NCBI GenBank assembly: GCA_017625255.1 | Contig: JAGALK010000030.1 | Coordinates: forward strand, 1 to 38,451 | DNA: 38,451 nucleotides | Reading direction: 5' to 3' | Source: Lachnospiraceae bacterium | GTDB lineage: Bacteria > Bacillota > Clostridia > Lachnospirales > Lachnospiraceae | Shown: positions 17,712 to 26,669 of the stretch, piece after piece | Position numbering within the stretch: the first letter of the stretch is position 1 | Layout of the letters: every line of letters starts with the position of its first letter | The notes under the pieces: generated by a model | Database searches by the model: none | Seen by the model: only the letters and a program-made list of their open reading frames with translations | What the model was told of the DNA's origin: nothing | Translations under genes and position numbers: made by a program

Positions 17712-18935
17712 TTAAAGCTCTTGTTGTATTTTTAAAATTTCTTTAACCGAATATCCAGTTACTAATGATGCAATTTCTTCTGGTGGATAATTTTTCTGGA
17801 GCATTTTAACTATAATCTGTCGTGAAGTAACTTCAACCGCTTCTTCCTTTTCTTTTTCTAGCTTCTTTGTCGCTCGACTTACCGCTTCTTCCTTTTCTTT
17901 TTCTAGCTTCTTCGTTGCTTGACTTACCGCTTCTTCCTTTTCTTTTTCTAGCTTCTTCGTTGCTTGACTTACCGCTTCTTCCTTTTCTTTTTCTAACTTC
18001 TTCGTTGCTTGACTTACCGCTTCTTCCTTTTCTTTTTCTAATTTTTTTGCTGTCTGTAATACCGCTTCCTCTTTTTCTCTTTCAAATATTTTAGTTACCT
18101 GTAATACTGCTTCCTCTTTTTCTCTTTCGAATATTTTAGTTACCTGTAATACTGCTTCCCGCTTTTCTTCTTCAAAAATTCTTGCTACCTGTGTCAATTC
18201 AATCACTCTCCTTATTCTATTAGCGGTTTCCATATTGATAATTTTATCTGTAAATGTCAAAATTCCTGACAAAATAAAAATCTGATGTTTTTTATCTGCA
18301 ATATGCGTAGCTAATTTAACGATTTTATCTAATTTTTCTTCCTTTTCTGCTCGCTTTTTATATGATAATGGAAGAATAATAAATTCCATAAGTTCTTCGT
18401 CTGTCAATCTCTGATGCGTTTCCACTTTTTGTTTCAAACGACCATAAATTTCCTCCGAATCTAATTCAGATAGAAATGCGGATTCAATATGCATATTTAA
18501 CGCTCCGATATCATATGTATCCGACACTTCATCTCTTTCTATATCACCTGTATAAATGACAATCATTCGAATAATAGGACAATCCTGTTTTTCTTTCAAA
18601 TAGCGATTGGCTATTCCGGTTAGATAATTTAGGTATTTAACTTTATGCGTTTTTTTGTATTCGCTCTCATAATCTACAATTGCAACTGTGCCGTCGGCAA
18701 GAGCAAACAGATTATCTAAACGAAGCTCATGTGCTTTTACTGTTGGAATATTGGTAGGTAATACCTGTTTGATTTCCGGAATGTCCAAGCCATATACACG
18801 AAACGACTTACCTTTAAAATTTTCGGCAAGCATTTTACTGGTTATGTCCTTGTTCTGATAGACGATATCTTCCTGTATGAGAATATCCATGTAATTATTT
18901 TCTTCATTATACCTGCATTCTTCTGCAAAATCCAT
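17712..18935 (-). CDS. Rpn/PD-(D/E)XK nuclease-like protein with 15-residue coiled-coil repeats
   Basis: This cytoplasmic protein (407 residues from the preferred start) resembles the Rpn family, annotated as PD-(D/E)XK nuclease or YhgA-like transposase proteins and linked in E. coli to DNA cleavage and RecA-independent recombination. The N-terminal 100 residues include LDNLFALADGTVAIVDYESEY, where the D...E core is recognisable but the final Lys/Gln is not obvious. Activity is therefore uncertain. The middle (about 250-369) is eight tandem 15-residue units of the type ATKKLEKEKEEAVSQ, predicted to form a highly charged coiled coil. The C-terminus (YPPEEIASLVTGYSVKEI) is typical of the family. 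I choose the second ATG (18935) because GGAG is 8 bp upstream of it but only 2 bp from the first. It is a single gene with no partner. Confidence 0.75.
   Translation of the reverse strand: MDFAEECRYNEENNYMDILIQEDIVYQNKDITSKMLAENFKGKSFRVYGLDIPEIKQVLPTNIPTVKAHELRLDNLFALADGTVAIVDYESEYKKTHKVKYLNYLTGIANRYLKEKQDCPIIRMIVIYTGDIERDEVSDTYDIGALNMHIESAFLSELDSEEIYGRLKQKVETHQRLTDEELMEFIILPLSYKKRAEKEEKLDKIVKLATHIADKKHQIFILSGILTFTDKIINMETANRIRRVIELTQVARIFEEEKREAVLQVTKIFEREKEEAVLQVTKIFEREKEEAVLQTAKKLEKEKEEAVSQATKKLEKEKEEAVSQATKKLEKEKEEAVSQATKKLEKEKEEAVSRATKKLEKEKEEAVEVTSRQIIVKMLQKNYPPEEIASLVTGYSVKEILKIQQEL
17829..18188 (-). repeat. Eight 45-bp coding tandem repeats
   Basis: Eight consecutive 45-bp units in frame encode 15-residue charged repeats. 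The four central units are nearly identical in DNA, while the first three and last are more diverged. This suggests recent expansion by slippage or unequal recombination, and copy number is likely to vary between strains. Confidence 0.9.
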
Positions 18936-18941
18936 AGGCAT

Positions 18942-19209
18942 TTCTCCTTTATTAAACTGTTTTATTGGGTAATTTTGATTTTATAGACTTGCTTATATGA
19001 ACGGAATATTAGATAAAAATAGCATACTATATTTTTACAGAAACTACAAATGAATTTTTTATAAATAAATTGTCTTTACAAATCCACTTGCACCGCCTCG
19101 AATACAAAAATATCAGAGACAAACATTCCATCTATCTCTGATATGCTTAATAATTATTTGAATTAGGTTTTTATGCCGCTTAACAGCTTCTGTTGTCTCT
19201 GTGGCATAT
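18942..19209. other. AT-rich gap with one hairpin
   Basis: No convincing gene is present here. The only clear structure is a 10-bp perfect inverted repeat, ATATCAGAGA (19110-19119) with TCTCTGATAT (19135-19144). On the minus strand it is followed by TTTTT and could be a terminator or a remnant of a lost gene. Confidence 0.5.
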
Positions 19210-19353
19210 GCATATTCCCACTACGAAAGCGGCGAGCGCGGCATACCACTTGATATACTTTGCAAACTTGCAACCTACTATAATACTAGCACTGACTATC
19301 TTCTAAATCGTACTGACTGTCGTATTGCTTATCCAAAAATCCCTTCACAATAA
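19210..19353 (+). pseudogene. Remnant of an Xre/HTH_3-type regulator
   Basis: Plus-strand translation from 19222 to the stop at 19351-19353 gives 43 residues with YESGERGIPLDILCKLA and YYNTSTDYLLNRTD. This is the C-terminal half of an Xre-family helix-turn-helix domain, and the same frame also reads AYSH immediately before it. Upstream the frame stays open for a short way but no longer resembles the first helices. There is no suitable start or ribosome site. The coding part is therefore a truncated relic, perhaps of a phage- or element-borne regulator. Confidence 0.7.
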
Positions 19354-19386
19354 CAGCATTTACACATCTAGTCCTTTATTCCTATC

Positions 19387-19447
19387 CATGTTTACAAAAT
19401 GTTCACATTTCATTCAAAAACCTTTCATCATGTAAACATGATTTTTT
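19387..19447 (+). terminator. Possible terminator after the Xre remnant
   Basis: CATGTTTACA (19387-19396) and TGTAAACATG (19431-19440) are perfect complements. A compact alternative hairpin ATCATG-TAAA-CATGAT (19427-19442) is followed by a T run on the plus strand. Either could be the original terminator of the decayed gene. Confidence 0.4.
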
Positions 19448-19511
19448 CATTTCTAATGCATATACTATATCTATACACAAGAAATCAAGATAAAACTTTT
19501 TCATAATCTAA

Positions 19512-19544
19512 AAGCCAGATAACCGTGCGTTGGTTATCTGGCTT
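19512..19544 (-). terminator. Terminator of glnN
   Basis: A perfect 13-bp stem (AAGCCAGATAACC and its complement) with a 7-base loop, followed by four T residues on the minus strand, lies 22 bp past the glnN stop codon. Confidence 0.9.
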
Positions 19545-19566
19545 CCTCCCTTTTTAGGGCATTTAT

Positions 19567-21690
19567 TTATACTTCAAACATCAAATCTCCATAGGATGGC
19601 ATTGGCCACATATCTTTATCTACAATCATTTCCAATTTATCTACCGGCGTTCTAAGTGCTGTCATAGTTTCCATTACAACATCTCTGTAGAATACTGCCT
19701 GTTCTCTTCCCTGCTTCATTGCAGCTCCCTGTTCCGTCACATCAATCAGCTTGGATAATGCCACTTTGGCTTCGGAAAGTAAATCAGAAACCTCTACCAG
19801 CAGCTCTGTCTGTACGCTGATATCTGCATCACAAGCTGCTTTGACAGCATTGATGGAATTTGCCAATGAAGTTATGTATTTGATAACTGCCGGAATAATC
19901 TGTTTTCCTGCAATATCAATCATTGCCTTTGCTTCAATATTAATTTCTTTAGCATAGGTTTCATATTCGATTTCTACACGGGAATCTAATTCCGCTCTTG
20001 TAAATACACCGAACTTTTCAAATAGCTTTACAGCTTTTTCTGTATTTAATGCCGGAATTGCATCTACCATAGAAGTCATATTTGGCAGACCGCGTCTTGC
20101 CGCTTCTTCTACCCATTCTTCTGAATATCCGTTGCCATTAAATACAATTCTCTGATGCTCAGTAGCATATTTTTTAATCAAATCATGTACTGCTCTGTCA
20201 AAATCCTCTGACTGCTCAATATAATCACAAGCCTCCGCAAATGCTTCTGCTACAATTGTATTTAATACAACATTTGGCTGTGCTACAGAGTCCTGAGAAC
20301 CTACCATACGAAACTCAAATTTGTTTCCGGTAAATGCAAATGGTGATGTACGATTACGGTCTGTGGCATCCTTCATAAAATCCGGTAATGTCTTAACACC
20401 GGTTTCTAACACGCTTCGTTTGATACTGTGTGTTGCTTCTCCTGTGCTTACTAACTGGGTCAATACATCCTCTAACTGTTCTCCTAAATATACGGAAATA
20501 ATTGCAGGCGGAGCTTCGTTTGCACCTAGACGATGGTCATTTCCTACATCTGCTGCGGATTCACGAAGCAAATCGGCATGAATGTCTACGGCTTTTAAAA
20601 CACAGGTCAATACCAATAAAAACTGAATATTCTCATGCGGTGATTTGCCCGGCTCTAACAAATTGATACCGTCATCCGTAGTAATAGACCAGTTATCATG
20701 CTTACCGGAACCATTTACACCGGCAAATGGCTTTTCATGTAAAAGACACTGTAAACCGTGACGACCTGCAACCTTTTTTAAGGTCTCCATAACCATCTGA
20801 TTGTGATCTACTGCCACATTAGCTGAGGCATAAATTGGTGCTAATTCATGCTGTGCCGGAGCTGCCTCATTATGCTGTGTCTTAGAAGAAACTCCTAATT
20901 TCCAAAGCTCTTTATTGACATCCCGCATATAAGCTGCAATTCGTTCACGAATAATTCCAAAATAATGGTCATCCATTTCCTGTCCTTTAGGCGGCATTGC
21001 ACCAAACAATGTACGACCGGTAAATACCAAATCTTTTCTCTTTAAATATTTCGCTCTGTCTACAAGGAAATATTCCTGCTCCGGTCCTACGGATGGTGTT
21101 ACACGCTTAGAGGTAGTATTTCCAAATAAACGAATCAGACGAAGTGCCTGTTTATTGATAGCTTCCATAGAACGAAGAAGCGGGGTTTTCTGATCTAATG
21201 CCTCTCCTGTATAGGAACAAAAGGCTGTAGGAATGCAAAGTGTAGCTCCTGCCGCATCCTGTCTGACAAAAGCCGGGGAAGTACAATCCCATGCTGTGTA
21301 TCCTCTCGCTTCAAAAGTCGCTCTTAAACCACCGGATGGAAAAGAGGATGCATCTGGTTCACCTTTAATCAATTCTTTTCCGGAAAAGCTCATCAATACC
21401 TTGCCATTTTCCATTGGCGCAGTTATGAATGAATCATGCTTCTCTGCTGTAACACCTGTCAAAGGCTGAAACCAGTGTGTATAATGGGTAGCACCTTTTT
21501 CAATAGCCCATTCTTTCATTTCATGCGCAATAACATCTGCGGTTGCAAGATCAAGTTCTTTTCCCTCGCGGATAGTCTGTTTTAACTTCTGATATACTTT
21601 CTTTGGAAGTCTCTCCTGCATAACAGAATCATTAAATACATTTTCTCCAAAAATTTCAGCTACATTGTAATATTCCATGGAATTTTCCAT
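19567..21690 (-). CDS. glnN: Glutamine synthetase type III
   Basis: This 707-residue enzyme makes glutamine from glutamate, ammonia and ATP. Its length, its N-terminal region ([18 protein letters not shown]) and motifs such as [47 protein letters not shown] and [11 protein letters not shown] identify the GSIII (GlnN) class. That class is common in Bacteroidetes and Clostridia and much larger than GSI (about 450 residues). The start at 21690 is chosen because AGGAAAG lies upstream; an open frame runs on to 21750 but through a terminator hairpin. That hairpin (21711-21744) ends just before the ribosome site, so the mRNA may start after it or depend on read-through from fba. A terminator at 19512-19544 closes the gene. 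Confidence 0.95.
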   Translation of the reverse strand: MENSMEYYNVAEIFGENVFNDSVMQERLPKKVYQKLKQTIREGKELDLATADVIAHEMKEWAIEKGATHYTHWFQPLTGVTAEKHDSFITAPMENGKVLMSFSGKELIKGEPDASSFPSGGLRATFEARGYTAWDCTSPAFVRQDAAGATLCIPTAFCSYTGEALDQKTPLLRSMEAINKQALRLIRLFGNTTSKRVTPSVGPEQEYFLVDRAKYLKRKDLVFTGRTLFGAMPPKGQEMDDHYFGIIRERIAAYMRDVNKELWKLGVSSKTQHNEAAPAQHELAPIYASANVAVDHNQMVMETLKKVAGRHGLQCLLHEKPFAGVNGSGKHDNWSITTDDGINLLEPGKSPHENIQFLLVLTCVLKAVDIHADLLRESAADVGNDHRLGANEAPPAIISVYLGEQLEDVLTQLVSTGEATHSIKRSVLETGVKTLPDFMKDATDRNRTSPFAFTGNKFEFRMVGSQDSVAQPNVVLNTIVAEAFAEACDYIEQSEDFDRAVHDLIKKYATEHQRIVFNGNGYSEEWVEEAARRGLPNMTSMVDAIPALNTEKAVKLFEKFGVFTRAELDSRVEIEYETYAKEINIEAKAMIDIAGKQIIPAVIKYITSLANSINAVKAACDADISVQTELLVEVSDLLSEAKVALSKLIDVTEQGAAMKQGREQAVFYRDVVMETMTALRTPVDKLEMIVDKDMWPMPSYGDLMFEV

Positions 21691-21710
21691 ATATCTGCTT
21701 TCCTTTCTAA

Positions 21711-21744
21711 AAAGGGGCATTCCACAGCTGTGGAACACCCCTTT
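21711..21744 (-). terminator. Terminator between fba and glnN, possible attenuator
   Basis: A very stable hairpin is built on the 16-bp palindrome TTCCACAGCTGTGGAA with an outer GGGG/CCCC clamp. It runs into TTTTT on the minus strand. It ends only a few bases before the glnN ribosome site, so it may stop fba transcripts and also control entry into glnN. Confidence 0.8.
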
Positions 21745-21819
21745 GTTCATACTGTTTTATTCGTTACTAAAATAACTCAAATCTTCCTAAAATGCAATAG
21801 GAAAATTGTGCACAGCTAA

Positions 21820-22683
21820 TTATGCTTTATTTACAGAACCGAATAATTCCATTTTCTCTTTAACAGTTGCTTTGATAGCTTCAAATCCTGGAGATAATAA
21901 TTTACGAGGATCGAATCCTTTTCCTTCTAAATCTTTTCCAGCCTCGATGTATTTACGAGTAGCATCTGCGAAAGATAACTGACACTCTGTATTTACATTG
22001 ATTTTAGCTACGCCAAGAGAGATAGCTTTTTTAATCATATCTTCCGGAATACCTGTACCACCGTGAAGTACTAATGGCATTTCACCTGTCAACTGCTGAA
22101 TAGCATCTAATGTTTCAAAGCTTAAACCTTCCCAGTTTGCAGGATATTTTCCATGAATGTTACCAATACCAGCTGCAAGCATATCAATACCAAGGTCTGC
22201 AATAGATTTACATTCCTGTGGATCTGCACATTCACCTTTTCCTACAACACCGTCTTCTTCTCCACCGATAGAACCAACTTCAGCTTCGATAGACATATTG
22301 TTGTCATGAGCTAATTTTACTAATTCTGTTGTCTTAGCAACATTCTCATCGATTGGATAGTGAGAACCATCAAACATGATGGATGAGAATCCAGCTTCGA
22401 TACATTTCATACATCCGTCGTATGAACCGTGATCTAAGTGTAATGCTACCGGAACAGTGATGTTTAATTCATCAATCATAGCTTTAACCATGTCTGCTAC
22501 AGTCTTGAAACCTGTCATGTACTTTCCAGCACCTTCAGATACACCAAGAATAACTGGGGAATTCTGTTCCTGAGCTGTTAACAAAATTGCTTTCGTCCAC
22601 TCTAAGTTGTTGATGTTGAACTGACCTACTGCGTAGTGTCCAGCTTTTGCTTTGTCAAGCATTTCTTTTGCAGATACTAACAT
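21820..22683 (-). CDS. fba: Class II fructose-1,6-bisphosphate aldolase
   Basis: This 287-residue cytoplasmic zinc enzyme reversibly splits fructose 1,6-bisphosphate into glyceraldehyde 3-phosphate and dihydroxyacetone phosphate. The metal site is visible: His 82, Asp 84 and His 85 in ALHLDHG, His 176 in GNIHGKYP and His 206 in VLHGGTG. Substrate phosphate-binding loops (GGTGIP, INVNTE) are intact, and the length fits the class IIA/B proteins of Firmicutes. GGAG is upstream of the start, with a TATACT -10-like box at 22727-22732 on the minus strand. The gene probably has its own promoter, because 100 bp separate it from the lipid kinase. It lies outside the wall/regulatory cluster in function. 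Confidence 0.96.
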   Translation of the reverse strand: MLVSAKEMLDKAKAGHYAVGQFNINNLEWTKAILLTAQEQNSPVILGVSEGAGKYMTGFKTVADMVKAMIDELNITVPVALHLDHGSYDGCMKCIEAGFSSIMFDGSHYPIDENVAKTTELVKLAHDNNMSIEAEVGSIGGEEDGVVGKGECADPQECKSIADLGIDMLAAGIGNIHGKYPANWEGLSFETLDAIQQLTGEMPLVLHGGTGIPEDMIKKAISLGVAKINVNTECQLSFADATRKYIEAGKDLEGKGFDPRKLLSPGFEAIKATVKEKMELFGSVNKA

Positions 22684-22783
22684 AATTTTTCTCTCCTTTT
22701 TATCCTAAATTTAATTTCTAAACTATAGTATAGCTCAATTTATCTCAAAAATAAAGACTAAAATACGACAATTCTTTATATTC

Positions 22784-23674
22784 TTATTTATTTTTCACCA
22801 TAATCTCCAATGACTGCTGTAAATTACGGATATTTACTTCCTGTAAACTGCCTCCAAATTCTCCATCTAAAGTCCATGAAACCTCTTCCTCTGATAAAAA
22901 AGCAATCTGATCACTTTTAAATGAATAAATTAAATCCGTATTATCAATCAGTTTGGTAAGAGATGCTAATATTTCATTTAACTCTACGATATTTTTGGGC
23001 TTTCGAATTAAAGTCACTTCGAATTTGCCATCATCTAGGAGTACATTCTTACCTGTCATATTTTTGAATCCGCCTACAGAATTGGAATTTGTAATCATAC
23101 CATAGATAAATTCATCCTCAATGACTGTATTGTCATATTCTACCCGCATATGATATGCGGTAATGTCCTGCAGGCTCTTCACGCCTTCTAGAATATAGGC
23201 TGCATGACCTAAAATATTTTTCCACTCCTGACTTGTTTTGTAGGAAACCTCCGTAAAAATTCCAAATGCTGCTACATAGATAAAGGATTTTTCATTAAAT
23301 CTTCCTACATCACAAGCAAATTTCCTGCCTGCCACCGCAATTTTTGCTGCTTTTATCATATCCTTTGGTATTTTTAAGGAATTAGCAAAATCGTTTGTAC
23401 TGCCGGCGGGAATATAACCTAAAGGCACTTTTTTTTCTGAAAGCATCATTCCGCTTACTGCTTCGTCTAAGGTTCCATCTCCTCCGCTGCATACAATCAG
23501 ATCATATTTCTTCGCCCGATTTTTTACAATATTTAATGCATCTTCTTTTTCCTGTGTAGGATAAATGGTTACTTCATAATCCGCTTTAACCATGATATCC
23601 ACAATTTGCAGCAGCTTATTTTTTATTTGGGCTTTTCCTGCATGTGGATTAAAAACAAATAAGAGTTTTTTCAT
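22784..23674 (-). CDS. Diacylglycerol kinase-type lipid kinase (DgkB/YegS family)
   Basis: This 296-residue protein belongs to the DAGK catalytic family. The nucleotide-binding motif GGDGT (64-68) and the loop PAGSTNDFA (89-97) are intact. Such enzymes phosphorylate diacylglycerol or related lipids at the inner face of the membrane, and in Firmicutes DgkB recycles diacylglycerol produced during lipoteichoic acid synthesis. The substrate here is inferred from the family only. The gene starts 13 bp after the Crh-like gene and ends the long run that begins at ftsH. No clear terminator is visible between it and fba. Confidence 0.9.
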   Translation of the reverse strand: MKKLLFVFNPHAGKAQIKNKLLQIVDIMVKADYEVTIYPTQEKEDALNIVKNRAKKYDLIVCSGGDGTLDEAVSGMMLSEKKVPLGYIPAGSTNDFANSLKIPKDMIKAAKIAVAGRKFACDVGRFNEKSFIYVAAFGIFTEVSYKTSQEWKNILGHAAYILEGVKSLQDITAYHMRVEYDNTVIEDEFIYGMITNSNSVGGFKNMTGKNVLLDDGKFEVTLIRKPKNIVELNEILASLTKLIDNTDLIYSFKSDQIAFLSEEEVSWTLDGEFGGSLQEVNIRNLQQSLEIMVKNK

Positions 23675-23687
23675 TTAAATCACACCT

Positions 23688-23945
23688 TTACTGCTCTGTC
23701 AGAAATTTTTCAATTTCAGCCATGGCAATTTCTTCATCCTCGCCATCTGCTGTAATAGTCACTTCTTCCCCCGCATTTAAACCAAGTGTCATCATCCCCA
23801 TAATGCTTTTGGCATTTACCTTCTTATTGTCTGCTATTTCTAAATAAATTTTACTGGTATGCTGACATGCCATCTGTACCAGCAAAGCGGTAGCTCTTGC
23901 TTCTAAGCCTGCCTGCTTACCTATGGTTACTACTTTCGTAATCAT
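23688..23945 (-). CDS. crh: Crh-like HPr-family protein lacking the PTS histidine
   Basis: This 85-residue protein has the HPr fold: GLEARATALLVQMA at 13-26 and NAKSIMGMMTLGLNAGEEVTI from 44. In true HPr the first motif is GLHARPA with His 15 as the PEP-dependent phosphorylation site. Here residue 15 is Glu and the following Pro is missing, so it should not carry phosphate in the PTS. The regulatory serine is kept (Ser 47, equal to Ser 46 of B. subtilis). This is the pattern of Crh, whose HprK-phosphorylated form acts with CcpA in catabolite repression. The neighbours rapZ and whiA match the B. subtilis yvcJ-yvcK-whiA-crh locus, and hprK lies four genes upstream. It overlaps whiA by 4 bp. Confidence 0.88.
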   Translation of the reverse strand: MITKVVTIGKQAGLEARATALLVQMACQHTSKIYLEIADNKKVNAKSIMGMMTLGLNAGEEVTITADGEDEEIAMAEIEKFLTEQ

Positions 23946-24856
23946 GTATTTTTCTCCTCCATCCTTTTTAAACCCATTTCCTTTGCTATCATAGAAATTT
24001 TCCGCAAACGGTGATTCACGCCGGATTTTCCTACCGGTGGACTCAAAAACTGCCCCAGCTCTTTAAGTGCCGCATCCGGATACTCCAAGCGGAGTATGGC
24101 AATTTCTCTTAAATTATCCGGCAGACTCTCCAAACCGGCTTTTTCTCTGATATACGCAATATCCTCCACCTGTCTGACAGCCGCGTTTACCGTTTTACTG
24201 ATATTCGCTGTTTCACAATTTACCTGTCGATTCACAGAATTGCGCATTTCCTTCATAATTCTTACATTTTCAAGATTCATCAGCGCCACATGAGCTTCCA
24301 TGACATTCAATAAATCTACTATATAAGAGCCTTCCTTGACATACACAACTTCATGCTTCTTTCGTGTAATAATTTTCGCTTCTACCTCAAAACTACTCAT
24401 CACACTTTGCAGCTGCTTTGCCTTTGCTATTGTATCACAAACAATTTCAAAATGATATGCTTTATTGGGATTACTCATAGAACCAGAGGCTAAAAAAGCA
24501 CCTCGAATAAATGCCCGCTTACAACAGGACTGTTGAATAAGCATCCCATCCACACATGTCATATCACTAAAACTGCCTTTGCTCTTGTCCCAGATTTTCA
24601 TGCTTTCCAATACGGATAACAATACTTCTCCCGACAATTTTTCCTCAGCTTCTATTCCAAACAATAAACCTAGTATGTGCTGATACTTTTCTTTTACAAG
24701 CACATTTTCTGTTTCCATGGAAAGTGTAATATTTCCTTCTTCAACTCGCAGCTTTCCTGCATAACAGATTAACGCCGCCAACTCTGCCAGTCTGCAATGA
24801 CGACTTTTCCCTGTCTGCATAGCAAGCTCTTCTTTCACTTCACTTGAAAATGACAT
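23942..24856 (-). CDS. whiA: WhiA, DNA-binding protein
   Basis: This 304-residue protein is a WhiA/YvcL homologue. The N-terminal two-thirds resembles a degenerate LAGLIDADG homing-endonuclease fold (CKRAFIRGAFLASGSM, about residues 111-126). The C-terminal helix-turn-helix spans about 225-295 (ILRLEYPDAALKELGQFL, then GVNHRLRKI). In Streptomyces WhiA controls sporulation septation; in Bacillus it affects cell division and chromosome segregation. It starts 1 bp after rapZ and overlaps crh by 4 bp, so the three genes are very likely co-translated. Confidence 0.95.
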   Translation of the reverse strand: MSFSSEVKEELAMQTGKSRHCRLAELAALICYAGKLRVEEGNITLSMETENVLVKEKYQHILGLLFGIEAEEKLSGEVLLSVLESMKIWDKSKGSFSDMTCVDGMLIQQSCCKRAFIRGAFLASGSMSNPNKAYHFEIVCDTIAKAKQLQSVMSSFEVEAKIITRKKHEVVYVKEGSYIVDLLNVMEAHVALMNLENVRIMKEMRNSVNRQVNCETANISKTVNAAVRQVEDIAYIREKAGLESLPDNLREIAILRLEYPDAALKELGQFLSPPVGKSGVNHRLRKISMIAKEMGLKRMEEKNT

Positions 24857-24857
24857 T

Positions 24858-25730
24858 TTATTTCCTCAATGCATCTTTCTCAATATCCCTGTGTTCAATC
24901 TTAATACCATACTCTTTATTGGCAGAAAGACTTTTATACAGTTCATTTGCCAGTGTAACAGAACGATGTTTTCCGCCTGTACAGCCAATGCTGATAACCA
25001 ACTGATTTTTGCCCTCTGTGATATATTTTGGAATCAAAAAATTGACCATGTCATTTAATTTATCCAAAAATTCATGGGATTCCTGAAACTGGAGCACATA
25101 ATCCTGAACCTCTTTATCATTACCACTTTTTGGCCGGAGGCTTTCTATATAATAAGGGTTTGGCAAAAAACGCACATCAAACACCAAATCAGAATCCGAT
25201 GGAATGCCATACTTAAACCCAAATGAAAGTATGGTAATAAACAGGCTCTTATAATCCTGTTGTTTGACAAAAATTTTTTCAATTTCTGCCCGTAATTCTC
25301 TGGTAAGAAGTCTGCTGGTATCAATAATATAATCTGCCCGCTGACGAAGAAAATCCAGTTTTTTTCTTTCCTGTGTAATTCCGCTTTCTACTCTTTCTCC
25401 ACCGGAAAGCGGATGATTTCTTCTGGTTTCTTTATATCGCTTTACAAGCACCTGATCCTCTGCGTCCAAAAACAGAATCTGCGGTGCTTTTCCATGCTCA
25501 TCTAATCGGTCTAATACCTTATGTAATTCTGAAAAAGCATTGCCGCTTCGGATATCTACACCAAGGGCAAACTTCTGTAGTTCATCTGTACTTGTTTCTA
25601 ACAGCTCTACAAATTTTTCAATCAGAGGAATAGGAAGATTATCCACACAATAATATCCCACATCCTCCATCATTTTTAAAGCTGTACTTTTTCCTGCACC
25701 GGACATTCCGGTCAACATTACTAATTTCAT
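24858..25730 (-). CDS. rapZ: RapZ/YvcJ, nucleotide-binding RNase adapter family
   Basis: This 290-residue P-loop protein has Walker A GMSGAGKST (8-16) and the conserved C-terminal motif GCTGGKHRSVTLA. RapZ in E. coli directs RNase E to the GlmZ small RNA and senses glucosamine-6-phosphate; the B. subtilis homologue YvcJ binds and hydrolyses nucleotides and affects competence. Its exact role in Clostridia is not established. It follows murB by 28 bp and precedes whiA by 1 bp. The yvcK (mgfK) gene that separates them in Bacillus is absent here. Confidence 0.95.
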   Translation of the reverse strand: MKLVMLTGMSGAGKSTALKMMEDVGYYCVDNLPIPLIEKFVELLETSTDELQKFALGVDIRSGNAFSELHKVLDRLDEHGKAPQILFLDAEDQVLVKRYKETRRNHPLSGGERVESGITQERKKLDFLRQRADYIIDTSRLLTRELRAEIEKIFVKQQDYKSLFITILSFGFKYGIPSDSDLVFDVRFLPNPYYIESLRPKSGNDKEVQDYVLQFQESHEFLDKLNDMVNFLIPKYITEGKNQLVISIGCTGGKHRSVTLANELYKSLSANKEYGIKIEHRDIEKDALRK

Positions 25731-25758
25731 ATCTTACTCTCCCTGACCTGATATGATA

Positions 25759-26664
25759 TTAAAACTCACCTAACATCTTTACTTCTGTTTCAAGCTCTAC
25801 ACCATATGTTTCTTTGACTACCTTTTGCACATGCTTAATTACAGCAAGCACATCTTTTGCCGTACCATGATTTTTATTAATCACAAAACCGCAATGCTTC
25901 TTTGATACACATGCGCCGCCGACTGTATAGCCTGCAAGACCTGCATCCATAATCAGCTTGCCCGCAAAATACCCCTCCGGCCGTTTAAAGGTACTGCCTG
26001 CACTTGGATATTCTAATGGCTGCTTGCTGACTCTTTGCACCTTTAATTTTTCCATTCGCTCTGCAATCTGTTCTTTTTCTTTTGGCTGCAATACAAATCC
26101 GGCTTCTAAAACCACATAATTTTTATCAGTTATACAGCTGTGACGATAGGAAAAATCCATTTCTTCATTCGTTAATTCTAAAATTTCTCCCTTATCGGTC
26201 AGAACCTTTACAAAGGTAACCACATCCTTCATTTCTCCGCCATAAGCTCCGGCATTCATCACCATTGCTCCACCAATACTGCCGGGAATCCCTGCTGCAA
26301 ATTCCAAACCGGAAAGCCCGCATCCATAGGCTTCCTGTGCAACCCTTGATAATAGTGCTCCCGCTCCTACAGTGATGCTATTTCCCTCTACATGAATATC
26401 CTGCATCTGTCTGCCGATTTCTACAACTGCGCCACGAATACCTTTATCACCAACCAATAAATTGCTGCCATTTCCAATAATAGTGACAGGAATCTTATAT
26501 GTTTTTAATATGGATAATACCTCTCCTATTTGATTTATATCCGGGGTCAAAAGCAGATCCGCAGAACCGCCTACCCGAAAGGTAATATGGCGGCTCATCG
26601 GCTCATCACGAAAAATCTGCTGTTTGTCCAAAACCTTTTCTAATTCTTTTTGTACTCTTTCCAC
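25759..26664 (-). CDS. murB: UDP-N-acetylenolpyruvoylglucosamine reductase
   Basis: This 301-residue flavoenzyme reduces UDP-GlcNAc-enolpyruvate to UDP-MurNAc with NADPH, the second committed step of peptidoglycan precursor synthesis. FAD-binding features are visible in VTIIGNGSNLLVGDKGI and in GIPGSIGGAMVMNAGAYGGEM. The catalytic serine lies in the PSAGSTFKRP motif and the final catalytic glutamate is expected in ELETEVKMLG. The short form without the extra loop fits type II MurB of Firmicutes. It starts 5 bp after the aminopeptidase gene. Confidence 0.96.
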   Translation of the reverse strand: MERVQKELEKVLDKQQIFRDEPMSRHITFRVGGSADLLLTPDINQIGEVLSILKTYKIPVTIIGNGSNLLVGDKGIRGAVVEIGRQMQDIHVEGNSITVGAGALLSRVAQEAYGCGLSGLEFAAGIPGSIGGAMVMNAGAYGGEMKDVVTFVKVLTDKGEILELTNEEMDFSYRHSCITDKNYVVLEAGFVLQPKEKEQIAERMEKLKVQRVSKQPLEYPSAGSTFKRPEGYFAGKLIMDAGLAGYTVGGACVSKKHCGFVINKNHGTAKDVLAVIKHVQKVVKETYGVELETEVKMLGEF

Positions 26665-26669
26665 TCGTT

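Noticed and set aside
17829..18188. Regular repeats that could suggest a CRISPR array
   Set aside because: The units are contiguous with no unique spacers and stay in frame within a coding region.
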